Below are positions 24,434 through 36,928 of a stretch of 64,000 nucleotides of DNA, piece after piece (the stretch's first letter is position 1; the number at the start of each line of letters is the position of its first letter). Source of the DNA: Temnothorax longispinosus. Lineage: Eukaryota; Arthropoda; Insecta; Hymenoptera; Formicidae. Under the pieces are notes generated by a model. It was not told the DNA's origin, ran no database searches, and saw nothing but the letters and a program-made list of their open reading frames with translations. The stretch is taken from the NCBI RefSeq assembly GCF_030848805.1, contig NC_092368.1:3940441-4004440 (forward strand), written 5' to 3'. A program made the translations under genes and the position numbers.

Positions 24434-25480
24434 GACGGCGGGCTCGCGAGAGCGCTCTCTCTTTCTCTCTCCCTTTCGCGGATCCTTCAACGCGAAAATC
24501 CGGGAAATGTTTCCGCGATTACGCCGACTTCCGGAGCCGCGCGATCGGATGCATCGAATTGCGTCTTTCTTCGATGATGTGCGAATAGACGTGGATTTTC
24601 AATTGTGACTTGGCTCGCGCGAAGGATAGCCTGTGACGGGATTTAAATTTCATATGAAAGATAATATAAACGCTTCTTCTCTAGTTTCTTTTTCTCACTC
24701 TATATTGAGAAATGCAACGGTTACGCCATAAGAGTAATTTATAGCTTAATAATGTCATTTCGCAACCTACAGATTTGAGCGAAACTTCAGAAAAAATTTA
24801 CAGTTTTATTAAGACAAATGATGTGAAGATATTAAAGTATCTTTTCTACTACTTTAGCTTTTACTATCCCGCTCCATTTTATCGGACACGTATATGGATG
24901 TAATTCTTATTCTTGAGTTAGGAGTTGTATCTTGGCTTCCACTTTTCCTCAAATGTTTATTGCGCTATCACTCACAAAAGTTTATATAAGTGTACATACG
25001 TATACAAGTGTGTACGTGAGTGACCGTGATGTATTGAGCTCGGGTCCGTGGGTACGCTAAGCCCAAATGACTGTGCGGATCAGTCATCCCTGCGGGAATC
25101 TTTTTTACTGCGGACTTGCGCTCTCGTCGTCGGTGCCACATCTCGCTTCGTCGTCCTCGCGATATTTCGCAACCTGTCTATACAATTGCAAAAAGCCGAA
25201 AGCTGGCGCGCGAGCGCATAAATCCGCGCGTGTCGCAAAAACCAACCGAGATTCGCGCGAGATAAGAAACGGCAGGGCGCGCATGCAGGCGGGGAGCGAG
25301 AAGGGGCTCGTAATGCACGAATTACGAGCATCGCGATGCACGCGTGTGTCCGATGAAACGACTCGGTGCGTGCAAACATCATAATCCCACAATAAGATCG
25401 CGCCTGATTTATCTACCAATAAAAGCTTATTGGAAACATGTGTTTCAGGGTGCCGCTGCCAAAACCGGTCCGACCGATGT

Positions 25481-25521
25481 GATGCGATGCGATGCGATGC
25501 GATGCGATGCGCTGCGCTGCG
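25481..25521 (+). repeat. (GATGC)n pentanucleotide array
   Basis: Six tandem GATGC units pass into two GCTGC units. Confidence 0.95.
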
Positions 25522-28500
25522 GGGAGGGAAAGAGGGAGAAAGAGAGAGAGTCGTGAATCACGCGAGCGGTTTTAAATCAGACACGGTAAAGTCGTTCCGT
25601 TCTGACCTGTGAGTAAGACACTGCATACCTATCAGCAGAGATCGATCCAGCATATTGCATCCACGCAGATATCATGCATATCGTTGTTATTTAAAAAAAC
25701 CGATAAATTATTACTATTTTTAGTAATTAAAATTTTAACATTTTGACCAATATTCTATATTAATTCTGTATTATTCAAATATTTTATCAATCGATTATAT
25801 TACAATCGAGATCATAAAAGCGTTTCCATTAGAATATTACACATTTTTTAATACGATCATTCTAGATGATGATAATTAAGCTTTTTACATTTAAATTTCC
25901 GTAAACGTAGTTCTTAAATTTCTTTACGTATATAAAACTGTTCAATAATAATATCGAGAGGTCTTACTGACTAGCATATATTATCTGCATATTATCAAAA
26001 TATTTTATCTTTTTTTTGCAATAAATGCTTATACACGTTAAAAAAAATAAATAAACGTGAGATGCAATCGGAATCGAATAATCGAGATGCTGCAGCTGCG
26101 GTCCTACGAGCGCACGCCTATCACAGAAGTCTTTACAAGCCCTTTTGGGCTCGCGTCCCGAAGGCGTCGAAACGACGATAAGTCGACGTTAACGTTATTA
26201 CCGATAAGGGTGCAAACGTGTCCGACTCGCGAACGACGTAACTTAAAGCACTGGCGATGCAAAGCGCACTCGCGTTTGCGACAAGTTGTGCCGAGCGATT
26301 CGACGATATCGTCGCGAGATTACGATAACGAAATAGCCTTACGGCTACTCGCTGTATTTCGTCCCTATCGTACAAGGATGTCGTATATCGCTCGTCTCCA
26401 CACGCGCGTTGCTCGCATCCGCATTGCACCCCGTTTCTGTCGATCGTAAGCAGTCGCATTTCGTCGCTCTCACTTTGTATAAATTTTTATATCTAGCGTT
26501 TTAAAATAATATCTCTTATGCAAACGTACTTATGTCAATCCCTCTGTATTGCTGCCAAGTATATAAAGTACAGTTACGATCGTATCCACGCGGATAGAAC
26601 GTGAGATCTGTGACGGGTTCTACTGCGTGAAGTTTAATCCAGGATCGCTGACCCGCGATCATCCGAGATCTGGGAAGTGTGCGTAAATTGTGATTTAATT
26701 TTCGAGCGCATCGGCAGCGTTTGCATTCATTCGTTTGGGATTACGTGCGATCGCGCGGATACGCGAAGAAATGTCCGAGAAATACCTTGTATAGATTTAC
26801 CTTGTATAGATTCCACGTCTGTTCTAATCGCGTCCAGCTAGATATCGATAGGAAGGAGATGCGTTAATTATCACGTCCGGCAGATAACGTCACTCTCGAC
26901 TGCCGCGTCGATTATGTCGCGAAAGATGCACGATGTTCATTAAAACATTAATCAAATAATCACGTCTCTTTGTGATAACGTGCGATTAACCCCATTGACC
27001 CAGAATTATATACAGGAGCTTGGAAAAAAATTTTGTTCCATCTATCCTGTCAATCCTGACCTCAAAAGAGCCTTAATTATACCTCGCGATTGTTAAAAAT
27101 ATAACTGTTCAGAAATGGAAATGCAATGCATGCACGTTGCTCGCACGAGCTCTGCTAGCTAAAACCCGTATTTATAGACGTTACTTGAATTTTATTTCAA
27201 AAGCGTAGAGAGATGAGATATTCAGAGATATGAAAATGATGTGAGATCTGAAAGAAACGATGTGACCTTCTTGCATAGTTATTACTGCTGTTAATATAAA
27301 TTTTTGATATTCACGCGCGATATATTCCTTTATGCAATATACAATTTTTTATCAATATAAATATTACATTGCGTCTATAAATTATCAATTAAATATGCTA
27401 CATAATTGCGAAGCCGAACTAAAATTATGTTCCAACCTTCTTCTGTTTATGTCTACAACATATGCATATTTAATAAATCGTTAAGTGTATTGTTTCAGTT
27501 TAGCGTATTATTTATCCAATGTTTAATATTAAAATTAAAGGGACGCTGTACGCAGATCTGTCTTACATAGTAGTATTTTAAAAACATTTAGGAAGGAGAA
27601 TCTTTTACATTGTTAAAAATATAACAGAAAAGAGTTAATACATGTGGATAAATATGGATGGATATGGATAAATAAATAAACTGTAAAAAAATTAAAATTT
27701 ATTCTTTACCTTCACCCTGAAAATAATAATTAAAGAAATGACATCCAAATACGTTATTTATCATTTTTTCATAAATCCGTTATCTTAACATAAAATAAAA
27801 GTTTCTTATTCACTCACCGACCGATGCGCAGCAGTGAAGTTGTTGATTACATTCGTTGACTGCATTCATCTGGAATTCATACAAATAAAAAATTAAAATT
27901 ATTTGCGTCTAAAATGATTATTGTATGTACATACACTTGAAATTTTCTATATTTCTTTTTTCTATATTCTGTTCTTCAAGTAAATGTTCAATAAAATAAT
28001 TATATATATTACATATCATTGTGTAATATTATACATATAATGTATATAACTTTCGAAAAGATTTTTCTTCTCAAATATAAACTTTTATAGAATTTCTTGC
28101 AAAAAATTCTTTCTCTGATTGTTGTTTAAATTATTCAAATAAATGATTTCAATAAACAATCAAACAAATAATAAGAAATATAAGTAATAAAAATATAATA
28201 TATCACTAATAATATATTGTATATTATAATAACATATACCTAAAGATTACTCCGCTACCGCTCGATTTTCCAAGTTTCCTCCTACTCTTAAGTTGTTAAA
28301 TTAGTACCGTCATTATTATCAAGTTCCTTGTGCTCGATATTATACTCGTGAATACGCGGCTAATTAGGATCAGACGCAGGCAAACTAATTATCAGAATTG
28401 CGCGACGCTTTGAGCGGCACTCCCGGACTTAAAACCGATTAAGATCCGACGAATTTATACGAATTTCGCGATCGAGGATCAAACATTTCGTCGTGTCACG

Positions 28501-28783
28501 CGATACTTGCTTCAGTAAATAGCATCTTATATAAATGTCGTCTTAACAAGCCTGCATGAACGTTCATTACGGTGGCTAATTAATCGCGCGTGGCTTGTTT
28601 ATCGTTAAAGCTGTCTATCGTTCGGGAAATAGTCGCGTAATCGTACGAAATAATTCCGTTTGCGAAGACCAATGCGACGATTAACACGCTGAGCGTTTTA
28701 CGCCGCTGCTCGGCGGTATCGCCGCGCGAATAACAAGATGACGCGTCGTGACTGCATGCGTGCTATAAACTATAAACAAAAAA

Positions 28784-28988
28784 AAATACAAGCGCGGAAT
28801 GTCGAGCGCCGCGTGCCAGTCCTACGAAATATTTAACGTATTGCAAAGTGTTGCAAAGTGAATAATTTACGCCGATTATTCAGTTTCCCTTTCGTTCCAA
28901 ATTAATACACGGTTGGTACATCAAGACTTTTCGTTGCTCAACTGATTAAATATGGCGTATTACTCCGCGTTATTGGTCCGAAATGATA
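28784..28988 (+). repeat. ~200-bp diverged direct repeat, copy A
   Basis: Aligns collinearly with 29418-29609. Shared landmarks in order: AAATACAA-CGC, GCCGCGTGCCA, CTACGAAA-ATTTAAC, CCAAATTAAT, ACACGGT, TCGTTGCTCAACTGAT and TATTACTCC. Copy A also has a perfect internal tandem (TTGCAAAGTG twice, 28841-28860). Weaker similarity seems to continue upstream, to about 28640 in A and 29275 in B. Neither copy is open in any frame throughout. Confidence 0.9.
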
Positions 28989-29417
28989 GACACAGTAAAA
29001 TCGATATGTGAGAAGCGCAAAATCCAACGTAAAATATATTCGGAATGCAGACGTTGTTAAAGAGATGATCGTCTTCCATTTATTTATCGCGATAAACAAT
29101 TGTAATTCTGATTTCCTACTATTTCGAGTTTAAAGCATAAAGCATTTTAAATCATTAAATGGCGTGAGATACCTGCTTCAATTAACATACGTCACCTTGA
29201 CACGCTCGCGAGCTATATCAGTCGCGAGAGTTAACGAATCGAGCAATCTGATCATCGCTAATTGTATTTGTAGGGAATAATCGCGTTTCGTGAGATAATA
29301 AACGCGACGACATACGGAGCGCCTCGTACTATTACTCGCCCGCTCGAGTCTCGCCGCAAGAATGACCGACTTCGGCGACGCAGGCAACACACGCGCTACG
29401 GCCGCTATGTAGCCGCG

Positions 29418-29609
29418 AAATACAAACGCTGAGAGTGCCGCGTGCCAATTCTACGAAACATTTAACATATTTCAAAATAAATTTATGTCGGATCTTCCGT
29501 TCCTCTTTTATGCCAAATTAATTATCACTACACGGTCGATATGTCACGGTTTCTCGTTGCTCAACTGATCCAGCATATTACTCCCGTTATCGTTCCAAAA
29601 TATGATGAG
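29418..29609 (+). repeat. ~200-bp diverged direct repeat, copy B
   Basis: Second copy, 634 bp downstream of copy A and in the same orientation. It differs by many substitutions and several small indels, so the duplication is old. The best-kept block is TCTCGTTGCTCAACTGAT. The edges fade gradually rather than ending in terminal repeats. Confidence 0.9.
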
Positions 29610-30720
29610 AAATATTATATATTTGTGCATATAAAATGTCGGATATTTTAATAATTAAAACATTATATTTTTTTAGAAAAGGTAGGTTATTTAATCGAAA
29701 TGAGCTCTATTGGCATCGATACATTTTTCTGAACGATTTTGCGATAAATAAATGCAATTTCCAAAAAAAATCTGTATTTTTAAAATCAATAAATTGTTTT
29801 ACGACTCTTTTGACGTCACTGTTATTTAAAGAAATTTTGTCTTTTAGAAAATAATCCAAATGTTTGAAAATATATTAACAAGTAGGCTACAATCGTTTGT
29901 AAGGAACATTCGTATATTAAACCTAACGTTTATTTTAACGAAAAAGAGATACAGCTTTGTCGCGACAAAAAAAAATAAGAATGTAAATTTATTATTTTTT
30001 AATTTAAATTTTCCTAAGAAAATTAAAATTGTATAATTTTAATATATCGAGAATTTTGTGAAAAATTTTGTGGCTTATTTTCTGTTTTTTTTTTTAATCA
30101 TGTAATTTTTCTTTTTCTCAAATATTTGCAAAAAGATATTAATAATTTAATTTATTTTTCTAGAAGAAAAATACATTTTATTTCGATTGAAAAGATTATA
30201 TTAAAATAAAATTTACTTAGTATCGTTATTTTTCTAAATAAATAAATTAATTTTAATTAATAATTATTCAAAATTTCATTAATAAAAGAATATGCGTAAT
30301 AATTAAGATTTTCTATTAATAATCAATTTGTCAATATCAGCTGATCTTCACAATTGTGTAATATCTACATGAATAAACTAGAAAAAGTCAGCAGAGCAGT
30401 AAAAAATATTAGCTAGATATCAGACAGCTGCAAAAATCAATTAATTATACGAGGTGAAATTAATTTTTCTCAATGACAGAGTAATCTCTCTCGGCGCTCC
30501 CTGCACCATGTACGATTAACTGCAGAAACGCATTGCCCGAAATTACAACCATCCGGCTGGAGCATCGAGGATGCTCCGTAGCGTAGAGGCGAGGAGGAAG
30601 GAAGAGCGCGATTGTCCTTGACGGAAGGCAGCGATCTCTTCTGCTTTGCTGCAGGCTGGCGTCCGCCCACCAGACGGTCGGCGGGCCCCATGCTCTCCCT
30701 GCGGTCCCTTGGACCTCTTT

Positions 30721-30768
30721 CTCTTCTCCTCCCTCCCTCCCTCTCTCTTTCTCTCTCTCTCTCTCTTA
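30721..30768 (+). repeat. pyrimidine tract with (CT)n
   Basis: Nearly pure C/T: CCCT units followed by CT units. Confidence 0.95.
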
Positions 30769-30872
30769 ACTCTGGCGAGATAGAAGACGCAGTGAGACAG
30801 ATAGAACCGGTGGAAGAAGAGGGATGAAGGAAGGGTGCGGGATGAGAGACGGGTCAACTCATGGGGCCGCTC

Positions 30873-30916
30873 CCGGAGCAGCGGAGCAGACTCCGGGCCC
30901 GTCCGCGCACGGGCCC
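30873..30916. repeat. adjacent GC-rich hairpins
   Basis: CCGGAG (30873-30878) can pair with CTCCGG (30891-30896). Overlapping it, GGGCCCGT (30895-30902) pairs perfectly with ACGGGCCC (30909-30916) around a six-base loop. The two stems share two bases and are partly alternative. Confidence 0.75.
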
Positions 30917-31568
30917 TCTCGGATGAGAGAAAGAGAGGAGACAGCTCCGTTATTATGCGCACGATATTATTTCTCTCCGTACAGACCGCGTCGAATTCGA
31001 CGCGGGGCGATCGCGTGACCGAAAAATAGGAACTCGAAACGCGCTCCGCGCGCTTTACGAGGCACAATTTGCCTAATGGCGCCGGGCCCCGCGCGTTTAA
31101 CGATCATCATGCGACCGATGCGCTTTTCGCGGTCCCGATATATGTCGGATGCTTTTGCCGCCGCTGGAAAAGGAAATGAAGAGGTATGTGCGTGTGCGCG
31201 CGGCAAGCGTTAGCACGTGTGCCTGCAAATCGCGCTTAATGTATCAGCACACGCAAACCTGTTAATATTTTACTACACATTTTCTCATTACGCGCCGCGC
31301 GAGGTTGCTTCTAGTGTCACGCGGAAGTCTCTCGCATTCGTTTTGGCTCATCTTCGATTGTTCTGCTCGCGCAAGCGGCGTTTTCTTGCCTTTCTGAGTC
31401 CATGACAGCACAATCTTTCGAAGGATACATCTTCGGAGACGGTTTAAGTCAATTTTCAATCATCTATTTTTTGTTTAATCGAAATGTAGCGTAATATTAG
31501 TGGCAATATTGTAAGTGGAAAAAAGTTGAAAAGTATATGTAGCCCTTTGGAAATTTTTAAAATTAATT

Positions 31569-31604
31569 TTAATTAATATTAATTATTAATTTAATATTAA
31601 TTAA
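31569..31604. repeat. AT-rich inverted repeat
   Basis: Perfect 14-bp arms (TTAATTAATATTAA and its complement) flank an eight-base spacer within pure A/T sequence. Confidence 0.8.
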
Positions 31605-32171
31605 TTTGAATTAATGTTGCAGCGTATGCAGATGGACGAAAGTATGGGATTACATTTGTGCTGAGACTGCTGAGTACAAACTCGCCTAATTGCACCACTG
31701 TTCGAGGGTGCCGATCGTGACTCGTGTTTGGTCCGCTGTATACCCAGCCTCGCTATACCTGAGAAACCTCGAGCTCTTTCGATCTTAATTATTATTCCGT
31801 TTATTCTCTTCTTAATGCCGGCGATGAGGTGAATCTTGAACATCTCCGAGCGAACCAGGGTGCAAACCTGACTGCATCCGTCCGGGCGATTATCTAGTCA
31901 TTCGATGAATCATCTCTTTATGGAGCCGCCGTTCATTCGCATCGTTGGCAACGATTATATTCTCCTCTGGCTCTTTATGCGGCAGAAGCGTCTTTACGCC
32001 GCAACTTCATCTCGTCTCTCCCGTATACCGAGCTTCCAGGTTACATGGCGTTGTGTGTCATTAATGCTTATTATGTAGACTGCAATCATATCGATTTGAG
32101 CCCGCGGGACGCGGAAGTCGCGGTATAATTTACATTAACTTGGCGATGATCACGTAGCGATGTTACGCGCA

Positions 32172-32203
32172 CGCGCTAATTTGCAATCTGCAATCTTAGC
32201 GCG
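32172..32203. repeat. 8-bp inverted repeat enclosing a GCAATCT doublet
   Basis: CGCGCTAA (32172-32179) and TTAGCGCG (32196-32203) are perfect inverted arms. The 16-base loop contains GCAATCT twice in tandem. Confidence 0.75.
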
Positions 32204-32349
32204 CGCGGAGCGTGGAAATTTCCAATCTTTTGAGAACGTGCCAAATGCGCGACGTTAAATCGCCGCCGGCGAATTAACGTCGGTGCACGCTTTAAGTCGC
32301 AAGTCATCGACGTGCACGCTCGGAGAAGCTCGCCGATAGATAGCCCCGC

Positions 32350-32650
32350 GCTATACCGACGTCATCGAGAAATCGACGCGACAGCATGGATGTCCCGTTT
32401 TTGACGCACGTTACGAAATATGTCGAGATTGCCGGAATCCCGTGATATCCGCGCCAAAAGCTGCATCATCGATAATCCACGATCCATGACGTCATTTCAC
32501 GAATCGACGTCAAGACGAGACGAAATTCAAGATAGCCGACGTGCAGGTATTACTGATTCTTGAATACGTCATGACTGTCGGCTCTTGACGTTCCACCGCG
32601 AACGGGTTTTATCATTGATAATCTATGATCCCCGACGTCATCGCGAGCCG
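32350..32650. promoter_or_regulatory. cluster of CRE/bZIP-type GACGTCAT sites with an internal direct repeat
   Basis: GACGTCAT occurs at 32358-32365, 32488-32495 and 32634-32641. The middle one is a full palindromic CRE, TGACGTCA, at 32487-32494. Related GACGTCA/TACGTCAT words lie between. Positions 32465-32495 and 32611-32641 are a 31-bp direct repeat with few mismatches, 146 bp apart, both reading ATCAT-GATAATC and ending GACGTCAT. This is an enhancer-like arrangement by appearance only. Confidence 0.45.
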
Positions 32651-34633
32651 CCGTAAAATAAGCTTCGATATCGATTATTCGATCGCTGCTAAAATATGGC
32701 AAGGTCTCGGAAATCACCGGCGCTGCCCTTTTATAATCGCACATATTGAAGATCCAATCGAGAAAGATGGTAGTCAACTTCGCCGTCGAGATTGCAATAA
32801 TTACAAAGTTATTTAGCATTTACAATTGAAAGGTCTCGGCTTAAGCCCCGAAGATACAAATAAATATTCGAGACTTACTTTTCAATTAATTTCAAACTAC
32901 CTTTTACATGGAACTGAACATTTATTTATCGCTCATTTGTCAAGATATTTAATGCCGAAGATTAAACGCTCGAGATGAGGGATGGCTTCGCGGAGGATTC
33001 TCGCTGAAGAGAAATCGGGCCCGAATTTATCATGGGGGTAATACACGACTGGAGGGACATTCTCTCTCGGTGGTTACGCTCTGTATATATTTGACAGGGT
33101 CGGTTTTTTCGAGTAATTACACCGTGCCGAGGCATCCGCGAGTCGTTCGCCGCCGGTATACGGTCGACGCGCGGGACGCGGCTAATTTATTTTCGCCGTC
33201 GTTGGAAATTAGCGGCGACGTACGGGCGCTCCTTCCTCTCGTCCTCCTCCGGGCGAAGTTGTTCCGGCGCGTCCGCGAGAGTCGAGGGAGATTTATCAAA
33301 GTGCGCATCTCTCGCGCACCTCGCAAGTATATTTTTAAGATCGCTTATACACCCGTCCATGTACAACACGGGGTCGCGCGCCGCGACGAAAATTTGTCGT
33401 TGCGCCAAAAACCAAAAGTGAACGTCCCCGAGGCCCCCTAAAAATACGCGGGGAGCATTTCCTCCTCGTCGTCTCCGGTCCCTGCACCATTTCCGTCGAC
33501 TTTCTCGCAAGAAGTGCTTCACCTTCATCCGGTGAACGGTTGTTTTGCACGTGGCGACGTGGTAGGCATTAGCGAGAAACGCGGGATGTTCTTAACGTAG
33601 AAAAATATGCTGGTCGCTTTAGCTTTCGTGTTTTGAAAGATTTTTATTACTGTCCGTGAAACAAATATTTAAAATATCAAAATATTTACCAGACAATATT
33701 TACTTAATACTTAAACTTCTTGAACTGTAGATAAAATTTGTGAAATATTTTGGAAAGTAAATCCGTGAATTATTCAAATCCTTTACGAATTCATGACTGT
33801 TTAGCTAGACATAGACGAAGATGTAAGCTGCATAGATCAACGAACAGAATCAGGACTTTCTTCGGAAGGATTGCTAACGATTGTTGGCTCTGAAAGTTCA
33901 CTGGTCCCTTACAAGCATCGTGTTTTCGATCGGATAGGCACTTCTGCTAGAAACCCGCAGAGACGACGATCGCGAAATGCGAAGCCGCGTGGGAGGGAGC
34001 ATGAGCCGGGTCGTTGTTTCTCTCGCAATGCGTTTCGCGGCTGCCTATATCGCGCGCGCGATTTCATAAGCAAATAGCGGAGCATCGAGAGCGCCGCGCT
34101 GGACCAAGTCCGGGTCGTGAATCAAGAATTAATATTGAGCTGGCGCTCAACTTAAACTCGCTCTCGAATGGCCGGCTAAAGGTGACGAAGATATCGCAGG
34201 AGAGAACGCCGGAGAAATGAATGCAAGGTGAACGCGAAGAGCGGATCGTCCATTATTAATTAGTTGGCGCAATAGGTCGAATCGGCAGCCGCTCATTGTC
34301 GTTCAACGGGGCACGACGCTACTCTATATTAAGGCTGAAATAATATCCGCGCCTGGCAGAAGGTTCGCGATCTCCCCCTCGATCAATCCAAGTCTCTCTC
34401 CATGGAAATGTCGGCGCCCGTCGTTGGCTGCCAAAGTCGTTACGCCGTTTTATCCTTGAACAGTTCGCTTCGAGTCAATCGCTTTAATATTACGTACACG
34501 GACCTTAGATACCGTTATAAATAACCGCGTGCTTGAAGCAGCAACTTCCACAATCAATAATATTTATCGCCGTTTCCCGTAAAAATGCTCGAAAATATAA
34601 CTACAATACGAAGATTAGAGCGATTCTTAGACA

Positions 34634-34659
34634 GATAATCATGAGGAGAGATGATTATC
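34634..34659. repeat. 9-bp perfect hairpin
   Basis: GATAATCAT and ATGATTATC flank an eight-base purine loop. Confidence 0.8.
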
Positions 34660-36241
34660 AGTTATGATTTCTTTAGCTAAAGCGATATGATTGAGTAGTG
34701 AAATATCGCCGTAATCAATTGAAGTTATTGCCGCATTCAGCCTTATTGAATACATTGCTTTAGTAAGTGTTTTAACCTTGGTGGATATAATATTTTGAAA
34801 TTTATGAGCTTTCATTTTAAAATTACATTGCAAAAGGAGAAAATTGCAAAACGAAGAAACTATAAAAAAGATTATAATGGAGATAACGACACCATTTGTT
34901 GCTTCGCGTGAAAAATATGTATACTCTGCAATTTGTACAGTAAAGTTTACTGATATGTAATCGATTTTTCTCGCGCGAGATTCTTTGCGGATAGATTCAG
35001 AAATAAGGAAAGGATCGCGAAATGGAAATGGGAGGGCACCGATGAGGCATTTACGACGCGAGTTTGGACGACGACGGTGCGTCGGGGACTCGCTGGAACT
35101 CGCGCTATATCCGATCAGGAGTGTGGGTGTAGGGTGTCGCAACAGTATTGCCACCATAGTTATGTCTATGCTAGCCCAACTAGTTTCGCGGGGAAAAATT
35201 GCGTCTCTTAGTCACAGCTTGCGACACCGGCTCGTGCGGCGTCCTGCATGAGCGAGCCCAAGTCCGGGGCTTTGCGTGTGCGACCCACTTACCCGAAGAC
35301 TGAAGTAACTCCGACAGGCATATGCGCCTATATGTATGTACCTACGTATTTACGCGTATAAATATAAATATGTATGCATTTTTTTTTGAAGGATCTTCGC
35401 CGATGATTATTACAGTCGTTAAAACTGAATCTCGACGATCTCTCGTGTGGGAAAAGGCACATTTAGAAAAAAAATCGTATGTTCGTTAAATTACGGGACG
35501 CTATATCTCTTACAAAATCTTTGACAGAGTACTAGAGCAAAGAAGAAAAATGATTTGTGTACGTCTCTTGGAACAGTTTCATTTACTAAAACCGTTTTTG
35601 GATACCAACCAAGACGCATTATTCATTCGGATCAAGATAGTGGAAATTTCTGCGAACTTTAAAAATCTCTCTTTTTTTCCTTCTATTTTATTTCGCGAAG
35701 CTTATCGCTGTTCACAGCAAAGAAAATTATTTCAGTGTTTAATTTAACTTAATTTCTTCGTAAACTAGACAAAAATTAATCTTGATACGGACACGCATAC
35801 GCTCATTAGCGTAGATTCTACTCTTTTCCCGCGAAAAGCTTCTGCGGAGAGATATTCCTAGAAACGCTGAGGAAAATGCCCCGTTTAATCGTTCGACGAA
35901 AACTGCGCAGTTTTTAACGTAAACACGGAGAGCCAAATCCATTACTTCACCCATGATCTATCCCACTTTCCCTCTATCGTTACTATATATTTTAACGTAA
36001 TCTTATCGTTTTCTGTAAACACCAGTTACTTCACCGCCCATAAATCTTCCTTAATTACATATACCCGTCGCGAATCACTTTATGCTGATACTCAATAAAA
36101 GAAAAGAATCGAACGTAATAAGAAAGAGACGTAAACAAAAAATCCGCGCAATCTCCTCGTCGTATCTGGTTTAACTTGATACATATACTTTTCCGACGCG
36201 CATACGGATCAGCGGCAAGACTCGGTGCAGGCTGAGATTAT

Positions 36242-36250
36242 TATAAAAGG
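36242..36250 (+). promoter_or_regulatory. strong TATA-box-like element
   Basis: TATAAAAGG in mixed-composition sequence matches the TATA consensus well. The only initiator-like bases downstream (TCAACTC near 36280) are somewhat too far, and no open frame of interest follows, so promoter activity is unproven. Confidence 0.2.
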
Positions 36251-36889
36251 CAAGTTCATTGTTCCGACCTCTTTCTCCGTCAACTCGCTACGTTTCTATC
36301 GTGCTTTCCTCGGGCAATAAATACGCATTTGCCGCTGGTATCGGGCCGCCCCGCCTCGGCACGGCTGATTTGTTCGCCGTACTCTTATTGCGCGATTACT
36401 AATCGTGCAACAAGAAAGTAATGTAAACACCCCGATAACGTTAATTTATAGTAACCGCGGCCGTTCGCTGCCGATCGAGGATAATTTATGCAACGGCGCA
36501 TTTATGCGCGCCGCGCGGTGTGTATGTCGCCATACGCGCCAGAGAGACCCACAAAGAGAAGTCGACTATCGTCTCGATAAGGAGGCGAATAAAATCGACG
36601 AAGACCGCTCGTTCCGCCGACACGGAGCGTAATAGTTTTCGCGTATATACATGCGCGCGCGATAAATTCCGGTGCCGTATGGAGAAAAGGACACGCAGAT
36701 ACGCCGAGAGAAGAAGGAACCTCCGTTTCGAGCCGTTTCTAATACCCTTTCGAAAGCTCTGATTCACAACGCTCTTACTATAATTCTTAGAACGTGCCGT
36801 TTGCAACGTACGCATTTTTAGACAGATGTATAAGTTTCTTACGCCAAACGTTGCAGATAAGAATTATTTAATGGACTTCGGTAACTCTT

Positions 36890-36892
<3 letters not shown>

Positions 36893-36925
<33 letters not shown>
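36893..36925. repeat. (CT)n microsatellite
   Basis: About 15 uninterrupted CT units after a short imperfect start. Confidence 0.97.

Positions 36926-36928
<3 letters not shown>

Larger units (their letters stand above)
18301..26500. other. intergenic region, no gene seen
   Basis: CpG-rich for most of its length. It holds a GTCGC/GCATC repeat (18338-18380), a pyrimidine-rich stretch (18755-18891), a 15-bp direct repeat (20502-20555), (GA)n and (CT)n tracts (21708-21744, 21931-21960), a dispersed direct-repeat pair (23509-23630 and 24317-24433) and a (GATGC)n array (25481-25521). A frame open at 22453-22983 (+) starts at GTG and matches no family I recognise. Positions 25660-26040 are AT-rich and empty. 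Confidence 0.55.
26501..30460. other. AT-rich intergenic region with an internal duplication, no gene seen
   Basis: Positions about 27000-28320 and 29600-30460 are strongly AT-rich. Between them lies a diverged direct duplication (28784-28988 and 29418-29609). A TATATAAAG at 26570-26578 has no convincing initiator 25-35 bases downstream. A GGATAAATAT-like cryptic repeat lies at about 27642-27681. No coding frame of note. Confidence 0.6.
30461..34500. other. intergenic region, no gene seen
   Basis: It starts CpG-rich with a pyrimidine tract (30721-30768) and a GC-rich double hairpin (30873-30916). Then follow an AT-rich inverted repeat (31569-31604), a hairpin (32172-32203), a CRE-type motif cluster (32350-32650) and ordinary mixed sequence to 34.5 kb. 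Frames at 30543-31067 (-) and 33070-33441 (+) have no recognisable domain. Confidence 0.55.

Noticed and set aside
26138..26151. AGCCCTTTTGGGCT hairpin resembling a bacterial terminator
   Set aside because: The window is eukaryotic, the stem is only five pairs and no U-tract follows.
26570..26578. TATATAAAG as a core promoter
   Set aside because: No initiator at the correct distance and no plausible transcript downstream.
34639..35157. 172-codon minus-strand frame with an ATG and a possible membrane segment
   Set aside because: No family resemblance and no promoter or splice context. It was kept only as a note in the block description; transcript data could revive it.
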